Position numbers and translations under genes: made by a program. A stretch of 49,101 bases of DNA, taken from Nanobdellota archaeon. Lineage in GTDB: Archaea > Nanobdellota > Nanobdellia > Pacearchaeales > GW2011-AR1. The stretch is taken from the NCBI GenBank assembly GCA_020053375.1, contig JAGVNG010000007.1:1-49101 (forward strand), given 5' to 3'. Positions within the stretch are counted from its first letter, which is position 1, and every line of letters begins with the position of its first letter. The notes beneath the pieces were generated by a model. It was not told where the DNA came from and ran no database searches. It saw only the letters and a list, made by a program, of their open reading frames with translations. Shown here one piece after another: positions 27,607 to 36,517 of the stretch.

Positions 27607-29493
27607 TTATCTCAACCTCAAAGTCTCCAAATTTCTTGGAACATTTGTTTCAACCCTTTGAAGTTTGTACAATGCAGAAGCGAGGTCCAAAGACTTTGAA
27701 ACTTCTCCGTGATTTATTATTATTCTCTTTGGCCTTGGCCTCATATTATTAAAAAAAGCCATTATCTCATTTCTTCCTGCGTGAGTGGAAAATCCTGTCA
27801 TTATTTCAACCCTGAGTTTTATGTTAAGAATTTCGCTTCCATGCCCGTATTCTCCCAACGGAATTGTTCTTTCTCCTTCCTGAATCCTTCTGCCTATTGA
27901 GCCTGGTCCCTGATAACAGCTAAGAATCATAAGATTGTTTGGATTTTCTGCAAATGCTTTTAGATATTCAACAGACGCTCCACCCTGCAACATTCCAGAG
28001 GTGGCTATTACAATGCATGGTCCTCCTTCAATTACTTTTTTTCTTTCCTGAGGCGAGCCAACTCTTGAGAAAATATCAGACATGAAAGGGTTGTTGTCTT
28101 GAAATATTTGAGATCTTACATTGCTGCTCAAGAAATCAGGATATGCCGTATGTATGGCATTCATATCCCATATCATTCCATCTATATACATCGGAATTTT
28201 TGAAAGTTCACCGTTTCTCACCGCTTCCTCTACCCTTAAAACAGTTTCCTGTGCGTGCCCAAGACCCAATTCAGGAATTAATACTTTTCCCCCTTTTTCT
28301 ACGGTTTCCTTGACCATTTGTATAAATTTTTCCTCTGTTTCTTTTCTTGGAGGAAGAATATCATTCTTTGAACCATAAGTAGATTCTGTTATTACTGTTT
28401 CCACTCTTGGGAAATTTGAAACGGCAGGGTCCAATAATTTGGTTTTTGAATATTTATAGTCGGCTGCATAAAGAAGATTATGCGCTCCGTTTCCAATGTT
28501 AAGATGAACCATAGCGCTTCCAAGAACGTGCCCAGAGTTGTAGAATGTCAGCCTTATGTCTGGTGTAACATCTGTAACCTCATTGAAATTCAGGCATATG
28601 CTATGCTTGACCATCTCTTTTATATCAGTTGAACTGTATAATGGAGCTGCTGCTTGCTTGTATGCAACTCCAATAAAGTCCAGGGCAAGCAAGGCCGTCA
28701 AATCTCTTGAAGGAGTTGTCATATATACCGGTCCTTTGTATCCCATTTTGTAAAGATATGGAAGCAAACCGATATGGTCAAGGTGAGCGTGACTTATTAT
28801 GACTGCATCTAAGCTTCCTATGTCAAATTCAGAAACGTTAAAGTAAGGGAATCTTTCTGCTCCGCTTGCAGCAACATTTATTCCACAATCCAAAAGAACC
28901 TTTGAGTTCTCGGTCTGCAGAAGAAGGCAGCTTCTTCCTACCTGTCGTCCTGAGCCAAGGAAGGTAAGCCTTATCCACCCATCCATTTTTTCTGGATTCC
29001 ATTCCTTGTATATTTTCTCCCCAATCTCATTTAGGAATTTTCTTCGGTAATTATTGTTTGCATACAAAACTTCTCTTATATTCTCTGTTATCTTGCTTTT
29101 TATTGCAGATGACCTTTGAACCTGAGGGGTCCATAATGTTTTCTGTCTTATTTCATCCAGTATAGAACCCTGCTTTCCTATAACAAGCCCCGGCTTCTTT
29201 GCTTCTATAACCACAATGCTTCTCTGCACATCGAATATTATCTCTGTTATTTCCGCGTCAGCAGGAACTATTCTCTTTATCTCTGCTTCAGCTGTTTCCT
29301 TGTCAGGAAGAATTTTCTGGTCTGCGCGAAGTTCAATCCTCTTTTTTATCTGGTCCACTATTGCCTTTATCTTTGGCTCGCCTTCCCTGAAGAAGTTCTC
29401 GTTGTTTGTGTAAAGAACTATGTTTGCCCCTTCAAAATTGGCTTCCGTTATTTTCTCTTTCAACTGGTCCGTTATGTTTTTTAAGATGTCCAT
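27607..29493 (-). CDS. archaeal CPSF1 (aCPSF1/FttA) KH + MBL beta-CASP ribonuclease
   Basis: KH region VIGKQGSILDEI; SHAHLDHIG; YGSKND; STHAGRNEI; NHGE. Confidence 0.94.
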   Translation of the reverse strand: MDILKNITDQLKEKITEANFEGANIVLYTNNENFFREGEPKIKAIVDQIKKRIELRADQKILPDKETAEAEIKRIVPADAEITEIIFDVQRSIVVIEAKKPGLVIGKQGSILDEIRQKTLWTPQVQRSSAIKSKITENIREVLYANNNYRRKFLNEIGEKIYKEWNPEKMDGWIRLTFLGSGRQVGRSCLLLQTENSKVLLDCGINVAASGAERFPYFNVSEFDIGSLDAVIISHAHLDHIGLLPYLYKMGYKGPVYMTTPSRDLTALLALDFIGVAYKQAAAPLYSSTDIKEMVKHSICLNFNEVTDVTPDIRLTFYNSGHVLGSAMVHLNIGNGAHNLLYAADYKYSKTKLLDPAVSNFPRVETVITESTYGSKNDILPPRKETEEKFIQMVKETVEKGGKVLIPELGLGHAQETVLRVEEAVRNGELSKIPMYIDGMIWDMNAIHTAYPDFLSSNVRSQIFQDNNPFMSDIFSRVGSPQERKKVIEGGPCIVIATSGMLQGGASVEYLKAFAENPNNLMILSCYQGPGSIGRRIQEGERTIPLGEYGHGSEILNIKLRVEIMTGFSTHAGRNEIMAFFNNMRPRPKRIIINHGEVSKSLDLASALYKLQRVETNVPRNLETLRLR

Positions 29494-29573
29494 TTTTCCT
29501 ATTTTTATTTTGTCTAATCTTTTTTAAAAGATTATTTTCAACCCTTTGTGATTAATCTAAAACTAAAAGAGAA

Positions 29574-30248
29574 TTATTTCTCTCTGTCCTTGTATTCCGG
29601 AACTGCTGTTTGTGCCAAAACTTGTTTTATTTCTCCTTTTTTAACAACATAAACATCTATTCCTTCTCCTGTGGCGGGATCTCTTCCCATGGAGGCAGTA
29701 ATACATTTCTTTGCTAGTTTTATCCCTTCCTCAACAGAAATTTTCTTGTCATATTCTGAATCAAGAATAGGATTAACATTAATTCTCCCACTTCCTGAAA
29801 CAGTGTAATTACTTATCTTTTCCAAAAATCCATCTGGCATTATATCATATAAATAAACTCCATTATCATCATAACCTGCCATCAAAAAATGGGCGATGCT
29901 TGGTATCATGGATGGAGTTCTTATGCCCTGATAAGCAATATTTGAAAATAGATTTGCTGCGTTATCCACGCTTGGTTTGGATTTTGAGCGCAACTCTTTA
30001 AGCTTTAATTCTGCCCTTGCAATTTTTATTATTCTTCTTGTATCAGAAGCTGTTCCTGCAGTTGTAACAATTATCTCAGGAGTTAATTCCTGTATTTTTT
30101 CCTGATCTTTTCCTGCAATATAAGTTACTCCCTGATCTGAACCAAAACTAGCTCTTTTATCAGCAGCTACAACTATTCCATCCTTGCAAACAATACCTAA
30201 AGTGGTAGTACCTGTCTTAGTAACATATCTTTCAATTTCTTTATCCAT
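29574..30248 (-). CDS. psmB: proteasome beta subunit
   Basis: MDKEIERYVTK|TGTTTLGIVCKDGIVVAADKRAS with processing site before Thr; start at the internal Met. Confidence 0.93.
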   Translation of the reverse strand: MDKEIERYVTKTGTTTLGIVCKDGIVVAADKRASFGSDQGVTYIAGKDQEKIQELTPEIIVTTAGTASDTRRIIKIARAELKLKELRSKSKPSVDNAANLFSNIAYQGIRTPSMIPSIAHFLMAGYDDNGVYLYDIMPDGFLEKISNYTVSGSGRINVNPILDSEYDKKISVEEGIKLAKKCITASMGRDPATGEGIDVYVVKKGEIKQVLAQTAVPEYKDREK

Positions 30249-30360
30249 TTTTATTTTGTTTCGTCCTGTTTTTACTTTCTTTTTATCTAAGCCGTATAAC
30301 AACCTATTATTTAATTCTCTTAGAATCAACCCGTATAATTACTATGATATATTGCCTTTT

Positions 30361-30383
30361 ATAAAGTTTTCGGAAAACTTTAT
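30361..30383. terminator. hairpin ATAAAGTTTTC-G-GAAAACTTTAT just after the rad50 stop
   Basis: 11-bp inverted repeat between rad50 and psmB. It could also be palindromic promoter DNA. Confidence 0.4.
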
Positions 30384-30392
30384 TTAGGGGCT

Positions 30393-32444
30393 TTAAACCT
30401 CTTCCTTCACAGACACGCCTTTTTCCTTCCTGAATCTTATAACATTCTCCACAAATCCCTCAATCTTCTGCTCGTGGCTGACTATTATTAACTGTTTTAC
30501 ATTCAGCTGATTAAGAACATCTCTCATCTTGTCAAGCTGCTGTTCTGAAAATCCATCTGTCGGCTCGTCAAGAATAACAAGATCACGGGTTTTTATTTTG
30601 CTGAGCATTGAATTGATAACCTGATTAAGCGAAAGACGATACGCCAGAGCGATTGCCGTTCTTTCTCCTCCAGAAAGATACTGATAATCTAGCTCGTAAT
30701 CATGCTGCTCTACAATTGGGGTGAAATCATCATTCAGCTTTACATTGAAGGAATCGGATACAAGCATGTAAAACCATTCTGCAAAAAGGTTTGAAAACTG
30801 TGATTTAAGTTTTAGCATAACGCTTTTTTCGATAAATGAGACAACGGGAGTAAATTTCTTTGACAGCCAGCTTTCAAGCTCGTTTATGTAATCAAGCTTT
30901 TCCTTTATTCCCTCTGTTTTCTTTATTCTGTCTTTCATATCATCTATCTGCTTTGAGAAAACCTCTATTTCCTTTTTCAATTCAGCCACCTTTATATCGG
31001 CAAGCCTTTCTTCTTTAAGAGATTCATCAAGCTCTTTCTGCTTCAAAGCAAAAATAGCATCATATTTTTTCAAATCAAAGAGACTCTGGCCAAGGTTTTC
31101 AAGATGAGAAGTTAATATTTCTATATCCTTGTAAAGAAATGCGTTTGCCTTTTCAAGTTCCTTAAGTCTCTTATCCTTTTCATCTATTCCCTGTATCTTT
31201 ACCTTAAGAATATTTATTTCGTTAATTCTTTTTTCTTTTTCGGAAATTTCAGATTCAAGCCTAATCTTTTCATCCAACAATTGCTTTTTTTGCACATTTA
31301 GGCTATTCAGCCTGTTATTATTCTCGGATGTATTTGAACCAAGCTTCAGAAGCACATTTGCACGATAGATAGGATCAACATTTTGCAAACATGTAGGGCA
31401 GATATCCAGATGAGAAATCTGCTGTTCTATCTTTCCATTCTCATCATTTTTTGAATTTAGCGAGGCTATTTCCGAATTAACATCAAGCCTCTTTTCATCA
31501 ATTTTTATTTTTTCCTGTTTTTTTGCCAATAATTCTGATTTAATCTTTGATATTTCGGATTCCTCAATCTTTAATTTTGCCAATTCCTTTATCTGAGACT
31601 GAAGCTCGCCGATTGTCTTTGAATTAATGGAAATTGTTTCTTTTTTGTTCAGAATAACCAGCTTGGTTTTTTCCATTTCCTGCTGAAGCTTGGTTTTTTC
31701 CTCTTTTTTCTTTGAGATTTCCTCCTTTTCTTCCTGAATTCTTTTTCTTTTCTCCGTTTTAAGAAAAAGCTCTTTTTCAACAGACAAGAGATTATGATGC
31801 TTTGATTCAAGATCTTCTTCTTTTGACAATAACAAAATCTTGTCGTTTTCAAGACCTAAAGTCATTCCTTCCTTCAATCTTTTTTCTTCCCTTATTTTTG
31901 CAGTGAGTATTAAAACATTTTCCAGAATCTTTTTGTATTTGTCTATTCCAAATACATGCCTTAAGGTGTTTATTCTAACTTCTGGGTCCTCTAAAATAAT
32001 TGCCTTCATTTCTTCCTGTGGTGTATAAACCGTGAATTTGTAAAGCATATTTTGTTTTTTTGAGAATTCCTTGGGATAATTCAAAATTTCAAGCACTTTA
32101 TCTTTTAGTTCTGTAACCGCAATTTCTTTTGTAACTCCCTCAATTGTTATTGCGCAATAATCCTGGGTAATTGTTTTCCCCCTCTTTAAACTCCGCTCAA
32201 TTATTACTTCCTGCCCATCTATATCAATCTCAAGCAAAACACTTCCAGTTTGTGCCCCGTTTCTTAGTAGAGACCCTCCCCTTTGCCCTGGCTGAAAGCC
32301 GAATAATGCAAACTCAATCCCTAAGAGGATTGAGGTTTTTCCAGAGCCTATATCCCCTGATAGAAGAGTTGAACCTTCCTTGAATGATATTTCCCCATTT
32401 TCGTAGCTTCTTATATTATTGAGCACTATTCTTTTTATTATCAT
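30393..32444 (-). CDS. rad50: DNA double-strand break repair ATPase Rad50
   Basis: SGDIGSGKTSILLGIEFALFG Walker A; zinc hook CPTC; LSGGERTAIALAYRL; DLVILDEPTDGFSE. Confidence 0.93.
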   Translation of the reverse strand: MIIKRIVLNNIRSYENGEISFKEGSTLLSGDIGSGKTSILLGIEFALFGFQPGQRGGSLLRNGAQTGSVLLEIDIDGQEVIIERSLKRGKTITQDYCAITIEGVTKEIAVTELKDKVLEILNYPKEFSKKQNMLYKFTVYTPQEEMKAIILEDPEVRINTLRHVFGIDKYKKILENVLILTAKIREEKRLKEGMTLGLENDKILLLSKEEDLESKHHNLLSVEKELFLKTEKRKRIQEEKEEISKKKEEKTKLQQEMEKTKLVILNKKETISINSKTIGELQSQIKELAKLKIEESEISKIKSELLAKKQEKIKIDEKRLDVNSEIASLNSKNDENGKIEQQISHLDICPTCLQNVDPIYRANVLLKLGSNTSENNNRLNSLNVQKKQLLDEKIRLESEISEKEKRINEINILKVKIQGIDEKDKRLKELEKANAFLYKDIEILTSHLENLGQSLFDLKKYDAIFALKQKELDESLKEERLADIKVAELKKEIEVFSKQIDDMKDRIKKTEGIKEKLDYINELESWLSKKFTPVVSFIEKSVMLKLKSQFSNLFAEWFYMLVSDSFNVKLNDDFTPIVEQHDYELDYQYLSGGERTAIALAYRLSLNQVINSMLSKIKTRDLVILDEPTDGFSEQQLDKMRDVLNQLNVKQLIIVSHEQKIEGFVENVIRFRKEKGVSVKEEV

Positions 32445-32445
32445 T

Positions 32446-33606
32446 TTAATATTTCAATATTTTCTTTGACTCATCCATCAGCCTATTTGTGAAACTTTCA
32501 GATGTTTCCCCTTCTTGCTTTTCAATATTTAGGATATGTATCAATTGTGGAATAAATGCGTTGAAATCAGAAGGATTTTCATTTGAGTAAACTTTTATTG
32601 CCTCTTCCTCTATATTATCAGGGTCCTTTACATCTGGCTGTATCTCAAGTTCCTTTGTCTTCAGGTCGTGTGTGTTTTTAAGCAGGAAATATGCTTTTTT
32701 TGTCTTGGTATATTCTTCTATCTGGGAGAATTTTATATCGGAGTTATCGCCCCTTTCCAATATCCCAGATATTCTTAAAAGGACTATCTTGTCTTCTATG
32801 TTAACTTTCTCTAATTCCGATATTATCTGGCTCGTTGCTGTGAGAGCATTTTTTGTTTTAATATTTAATGACACAACTTCTTTTAGTTTAAGCTCTATTT
32901 TTTCAGGATTTTTCGGATTGTCTGTGTCTGCAATATAAAATCTGCCATTTTCCATATCCTCAAGCTCTTGGAAATTATTTGGAAATGTCGGGCCTGCATA
33001 TATGAAGTTCTCGTACTGAAATTCAACGTGAAGGTGGCCGCAGGCATAATAGTCTGCCTTTGGAAGGTTATCGGTTTCAAGAGCATCTATAGGAAGGTTT
33101 CCTCTTGCCTTATCTATCGTTGTATGGAGCATGAAAATCTTGAACATTCCTGGCGCATCATTGAATTTTACCCTTCTCAATTCTGGTATTTCAAGTCCCG
33201 ACTTCTTCCCTGGGTAGCCATATATTGCAATTCTTTCGTGCAAAGTAGGATTTAATATGAAGTATCCGTCTCTTTCCTCAAAATCAGTCACATTCTTGCA
33301 GAAGCCTGCTTTTTCAAGGACATCCAGAAAAGTTTTTCCAGATACTGAGTAGTCATGGGAACCTGCAATTAGAAAACAGGGAATCTTTGAATCCTTAAGC
33401 TTCTTGAATTCGGCGAAGGTTTCTTTAAGTATGTCTATAGGGGGGTATGCAGAATCAAATAAATCTCCGGATATCAAAACAAAGTTTACTTTTCTTGATA
33501 TGCATGTGTCCAGTGCCTTCCTGAATGCCTGGAAATTCAATTCCTGCAGGGGCTGCTGCTTCCATCCTCCAAGATGCACGTCAGAAATGTGTGCGAATTT
33601 TGTCAT
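32446..33606 (-). CDS. mre11: DNA double-strand break repair nuclease Mre11
   Basis: HISDVHLGG, GDLFDSA, AGSHDYS, GHLHVE. Confidence 0.93.
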   Translation of the reverse strand: MTKFAHISDVHLGGWKQQPLQELNFQAFRKALDTCISRKVNFVLISGDLFDSAYPPIDILKETFAEFKKLKDSKIPCFLIAGSHDYSVSGKTFLDVLEKAGFCKNVTDFEERDGYFILNPTLHERIAIYGYPGKKSGLEIPELRRVKFNDAPGMFKIFMLHTTIDKARGNLPIDALETDNLPKADYYACGHLHVEFQYENFIYAGPTFPNNFQELEDMENGRFYIADTDNPKNPEKIELKLKEVVSLNIKTKNALTATSQIISELEKVNIEDKIVLLRISGILERGDNSDIKFSQIEEYTKTKKAYFLLKNTHDLKTKELEIQPDVKDPDNIEEEAIKVYSNENPSDFNAFIPQLIHILNIEKQEGETSESFTNRLMDESKKILKY

Positions 33607-33746
33607 TTTATATTTTTATTCTTGCAAATACAAATTCCGAAAAGAATTTGCATAGTGCGAATTTAACCATCTTTTATTATTAAGGTTCCCTAAAAAGGCA
33701 ATATTATTTCTCTATATAAAATTGATTGTAATAGAGTATAGAAAGT

Positions 33747-34301
33747 TTAAGATAACTCAAGCACAATAAGCTTCTCAAAAAATAATTTCTCTACAGCAAG
33801 AATTTTCCTTTTATAACCATTAAAATCCAATCCCTTGGTCAATGAGCTAACCAGGAGGATTATCATTCCATCTTCTGTCAGATGTTTTTTTGCCTGCTTG
33901 AGAAACCTGTTTATTATCTCGCTGCCTTTTTTTCCGCCTGTTGTTGAAACCTTTGAAGATTTTGATTCCTTTCCCGAGTTATCTTCAGGGAGATAGGGAG
34001 GATTAAAGACGATAATATCATACTTGCCCTTGGGAATCTTTTCAAATAAATCTGAAAGAATGCATTTAAACCCGAGCTCGGAACATTTTTCAGCGGCATC
34101 CGGATTTATATCTGATGAAAGGATATAATTCTTTTTCACACCAGAGCTTAATGCTGCCTCAAGCTGAATTCCGCTTCCTGAACCTATCTCAAGAAATTTG
34201 AAATTTTTGTTTTTGGATATCATCCCCGGAATAATTTTTTTGAGAGTCTCCGCAAGCAAAAAAGAATCATCGGAAGGCTCGTAAATGGTTGAATTAAGCA
34301 T
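33747..34301 (-). CDS. HemK-like methyltransferase (release-factor/PrmC family)
   Basis: EPSDDSFLLAETL; LEIGSGSGIQLEAAL; DIIVFNPPYLP. ATG at 34301; the ORF-track N-terminal extension is the DGR template repeat. Confidence 0.85.
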   Translation of the reverse strand: MLNSTIYEPSDDSFLLAETLKKIIPGMISKNKNFKFLEIGSGSGIQLEAALSSGVKKNYILSSDINPDAAEKCSELGFKCILSDLFEKIPKGKYDIIVFNPPYLPEDNSGKESKSSKVSTTGGKKGSEIINRFLKQAKKHLTEDGMIILLVSSLTKGLDFNGYKRKILAVEKLFFEKLIVLELS

Positions 34302-34325
34302 GGTTAATATCTTAGCAGCTAAGGC

Positions 34326-34419
34326 CATTCCAAAAACATAGCCATTGTTGTCGTTCCAATTGTTGCCATTGACACTCAATTGGCTGCTGTCCAAGCTCCT
34401 GTTGGAATTCAGACCCGCG
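34326..34419 (-). repeat. DGR template repeat (TR), AAC/AAT-rich
   Basis: 94-bp ungapped match to 34737-34830; all 16 mismatches at TR adenines (sense = minus strand). Confidence 0.88.
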
Positions 34420-34488
34420 CCGAACTATGTAGCCAATTAATCTCATGAAAGTTTAAAGCCTTCATGTCAGGAATCTTGCCTGCACAGA

Positions 34489-34505
34489 GCAAATATGAAA
34501 TTTGC
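34489..34505. other. hairpin GCAAAT-ATGAA-ATTTGC in TR-VR spacer
   Basis: Perfect inverted repeat. Confidence 0.5.
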
Positions 34506-34514
34506 TACACTTTT

Positions 34515-34527
34515 CCCCTAAAAGGGG
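34515..34527. other. GC-rich hairpin CCCCT-AAA-AGGGG in TR-VR spacer
   Basis: Perfect 5-bp stem flanked by T/A runs. Confidence 0.5.
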
Positions 34528-34632
34528 TAAAAAGCAAAAGTTAATTTGCACACCGGAGCTTCTCGTAAGTCGCCCCTGAATTTTATAGCTTAAAATAAAC
34601 CTTAATAATGCCTTAATTAACTGGCGTGTGGC

Positions 34633-34661
34633 CTTAGCTCATAGGCACTTGCCTAGCTAAG
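34633..34661. other. bulged hairpin CTTAGC-tca-TAGGCA-CT-TGCCTA-GCTAAG in TR-VR spacer
   Basis: Two nested perfect 6-bp stems. Confidence 0.6.
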
Positions 34662-34714
34662 ACAAAATTAATAAAAATCTTAATATTAATAAATATATCC
34701 TTTAGAAAATTTGC

Positions 34715-34727
34715 GTCCCTATGGGAC
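34715..34727. other. hairpin GTCCC-TAT-GGGAC immediately downstream of VR
   Basis: Begins about 9 nt past the sense 3' end of VR, at the target stop codon; placed like DGR target-recognition hairpins. Confidence 0.55.
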
Positions 34728-35465
34728 TTGCTTCAACACCCCAAAAACATAGCCACCGTAGTCGTACCAACTGAAGCCATCGACACCCAACTGGCCGCTG
34801 CCCAAGCTCCTGCTGGAATACAGACCCGCGACTCTCAAAACAGGTTCTTGAACTTTATCAAAATTAAAAACATTAACTCCTCTCTTGTAATGCTTGGCAG
34901 AGGATATTCCACTTAAATTTTTAGCTGTCTTTTCTTTTGTGTGTTCTAAAAGTCTTGCCAAACCGCTTTCTGCAAAATCACTGAAATCCTGAACACCTTG
35001 CTTAAATGTTTCATAGGAGGCAAATCCAAAATCATTTTCCCCAAGGTAAATACCATTCACTTTTTCAGATTTATTTAAAAGAGCTTTAAGAGTTTTCTCA
35101 TCAATTATTGGATTTCCATTATTTTTTATAATCGGATTTGCAAAAACTCCCTCTGATGTTCTTACTATATAACCAAGCTGAAGCCATTTTGGATCAAAAA
35201 TCATTGGTTTAGCCAAATTTACAAAATCATAAGCAGCTGCTGAAATTGATTCAGAGGTAGTTGGCTCCCTAAATAAAATTCTCTCTCCTGTTTGTGGATG
35301 AGAATATAATTTCTGCATTTCTGCAATATTGCTTTTGAAATAATCGGACCCAAAAGCAGGATAACTGACTGTTAAATTTCTATTTTTATGCGGAACTATA
35401 AGCAATCCTTTTGCTGGAAATTTTGGCTGTTTTGCAGAGATTATTCCGTACTGCGCTTTTTTCAT
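34719..35465 (-). CDS. DGR target (variable) protein
   Basis: C-terminus RVAGLYSSRSLGSGQLGVDGFSWYDYGGYVFGVLKQVP is encoded by VR; no obvious signal peptide. Confidence 0.8.
   Translation of the reverse strand: MKKAQYGIISAKQPKFPAKGLLIVPHKNRNLTVSYPAFGSDYFKSNIAEMQKLYSHPQTGERILFREPTTSESISAAAYDFVNLAKPMIFDPKWLQLGYIVRTSEGVFANPIIKNNGNPIIDEKTLKALLNKSEKVNGIYLGENDFGFASYETFKQGVQDFSDFAESGLARLLEHTKEKTAKNLSGISSAKHYKRGVNVFNFDKVQEPVLRVAGLYSSRSLGSGQLGVDGFSWYDYGGYVFGVLKQVP
34737..34830 (-). repeat. DGR variable repeat (VR)
   Basis: See TR; 11 A>G and 5 A>T substitutions relative to TR, no other changes. Confidence 0.88.
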
Positions 35466-35552
35466 ATTTTTTCAAGAAGCGGGGAGTTTATAAATATTTC
35501 TATTATGTTATTACTTAATAGTTATATAAGAAAAATATAATTATTATCTATT

Positions 35553-36038
35553 TTACAGATTATTGATGAAGTTGGTTATCTCTGGCTTGAACATAAACAC
35601 CACTACAAGAATTCCAATCAGAATCATAAGCATTGCCACCATTATTATTGTTATAAGCATGCCTGTTTTCGACCGAGGGTTCTGTTCATAATTAGATACC
35701 ACTTGTGGATATTGGGCAAATTGAGGCTGAGAAAATTGTGGCTGCGGTGGAACAAATCTCGGCAGTTGTTGTGGTTGCACAGTAGGATAATAAGAAGCTA
35801 TTTGTGGAGATTGTCCTTGCACTGCGGGTTGTTGTGACTGCTGAACAGGTTTTTGAACAGGCTTAATTGACTGCTGCACTGGCTGCTGCGGCAGTTCATA
35901 CATGTTAATTTCCTGAACAGCCTCATCAACTTCATTTTTGGCGTAGCCTGAATTATAAAGGCTCTGAACCGTCTGCTGGAGATTCTGTCCCTTCAGCAAT
36001 GCGGTTCTCAGCATTCCCATAATATCTTCCCGTACCAT
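35553..36038 (-). CDS. Q/P-rich protein with C-terminal TM helix
   Basis: N-terminal helical domain LLKGQNLQQTVQSLYNSGYAKNEVDEAV, Q/P linker, C-terminal TM. Confidence 0.55.
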   Translation of the reverse strand: MVREDIMGMLRTALLKGQNLQQTVQSLYNSGYAKNEVDEAVQEINMYELPQQPVQQSIKPVQKPVQQSQQPAVQGQSPQIASYYPTVQPQQLPRFVPPQPQFSQPQFAQYPQVVSNYEQNPRSKTGMLITIIMVAMLMILIGILVVVFMFKPEITNFINNL

Positions 36039-36132
36039 AATATATCAAGGAATAACTGATTTAAAAAGTATTTGTGATAATGACTATAAATTACATAAAA
36101 ACTTATAAATTCTGCTTTTAATAAAAAATGTT

Positions 36133-36495
36133 ATGTTGGATTTAACTAGAACAACAAATTGCATAAAGGTTATGAAGAAATATGGAACATATGATAAACA
36201 TAAAATAGGAGTAATGAAAAGGGATGTTTCTACTATAACTGCTGCTGTTTCTGGATTTCCTGAGAGGCTTAATGGCGAATTGGTTTTATACCGAGAGGAA
36301 AAATGGCCCAATGATTCTATGATGCAAATGGGAGAATACAGAGAAATAAAACAAAAAAATTTGGGAACTGTGACTGTGGAAATTCCCCTCTCTAGAGAGG
36401 AGATAAAAAAGCAAAAAGAAAAAGGCTCATTATTAACAACAGTTGGAACAATAGTTGGAGTTCCAAGAACATATGTAACAGAAATAAGGATTTGA
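36133..36495 (+). CDS. hypothetical protein
   Basis: 120-aa ORF between minus-strand genes; the overlapping antisense ORF is less plausible. Confidence 0.45.
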   Translation: MLDLTRTTNCIKVMKKYGTYDKHKIGVMKRDVSTITAAVSGFPERLNGELVLYREEKWPNDSMMQMGEYREIKQKNLGTVTVEIPLSREEIKKQKEKGSLLTTVGTIVGVPRTYVTEIRI

Positions 36496-36517
36496 TATTT
36501 CTCAAAAATTTTTATTA

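Noticed and set aside
34302-34394. N-terminal extension of the HemK-like ORF (MDSSQLSVNGNNWNDNNGYVFGM...)
   Set aside because: It is the DGR template repeat read in frame by chance from a TTG. Homology to HemK begins at MLNSTIYEPSDDSF (34301).
34326-34830. TR/VR as an ordinary duplicated domain end
   Set aside because: Neutral or selected divergence would hit all bases. Changes restricted to one base type of one copy (16 of 16) are not explained by that.
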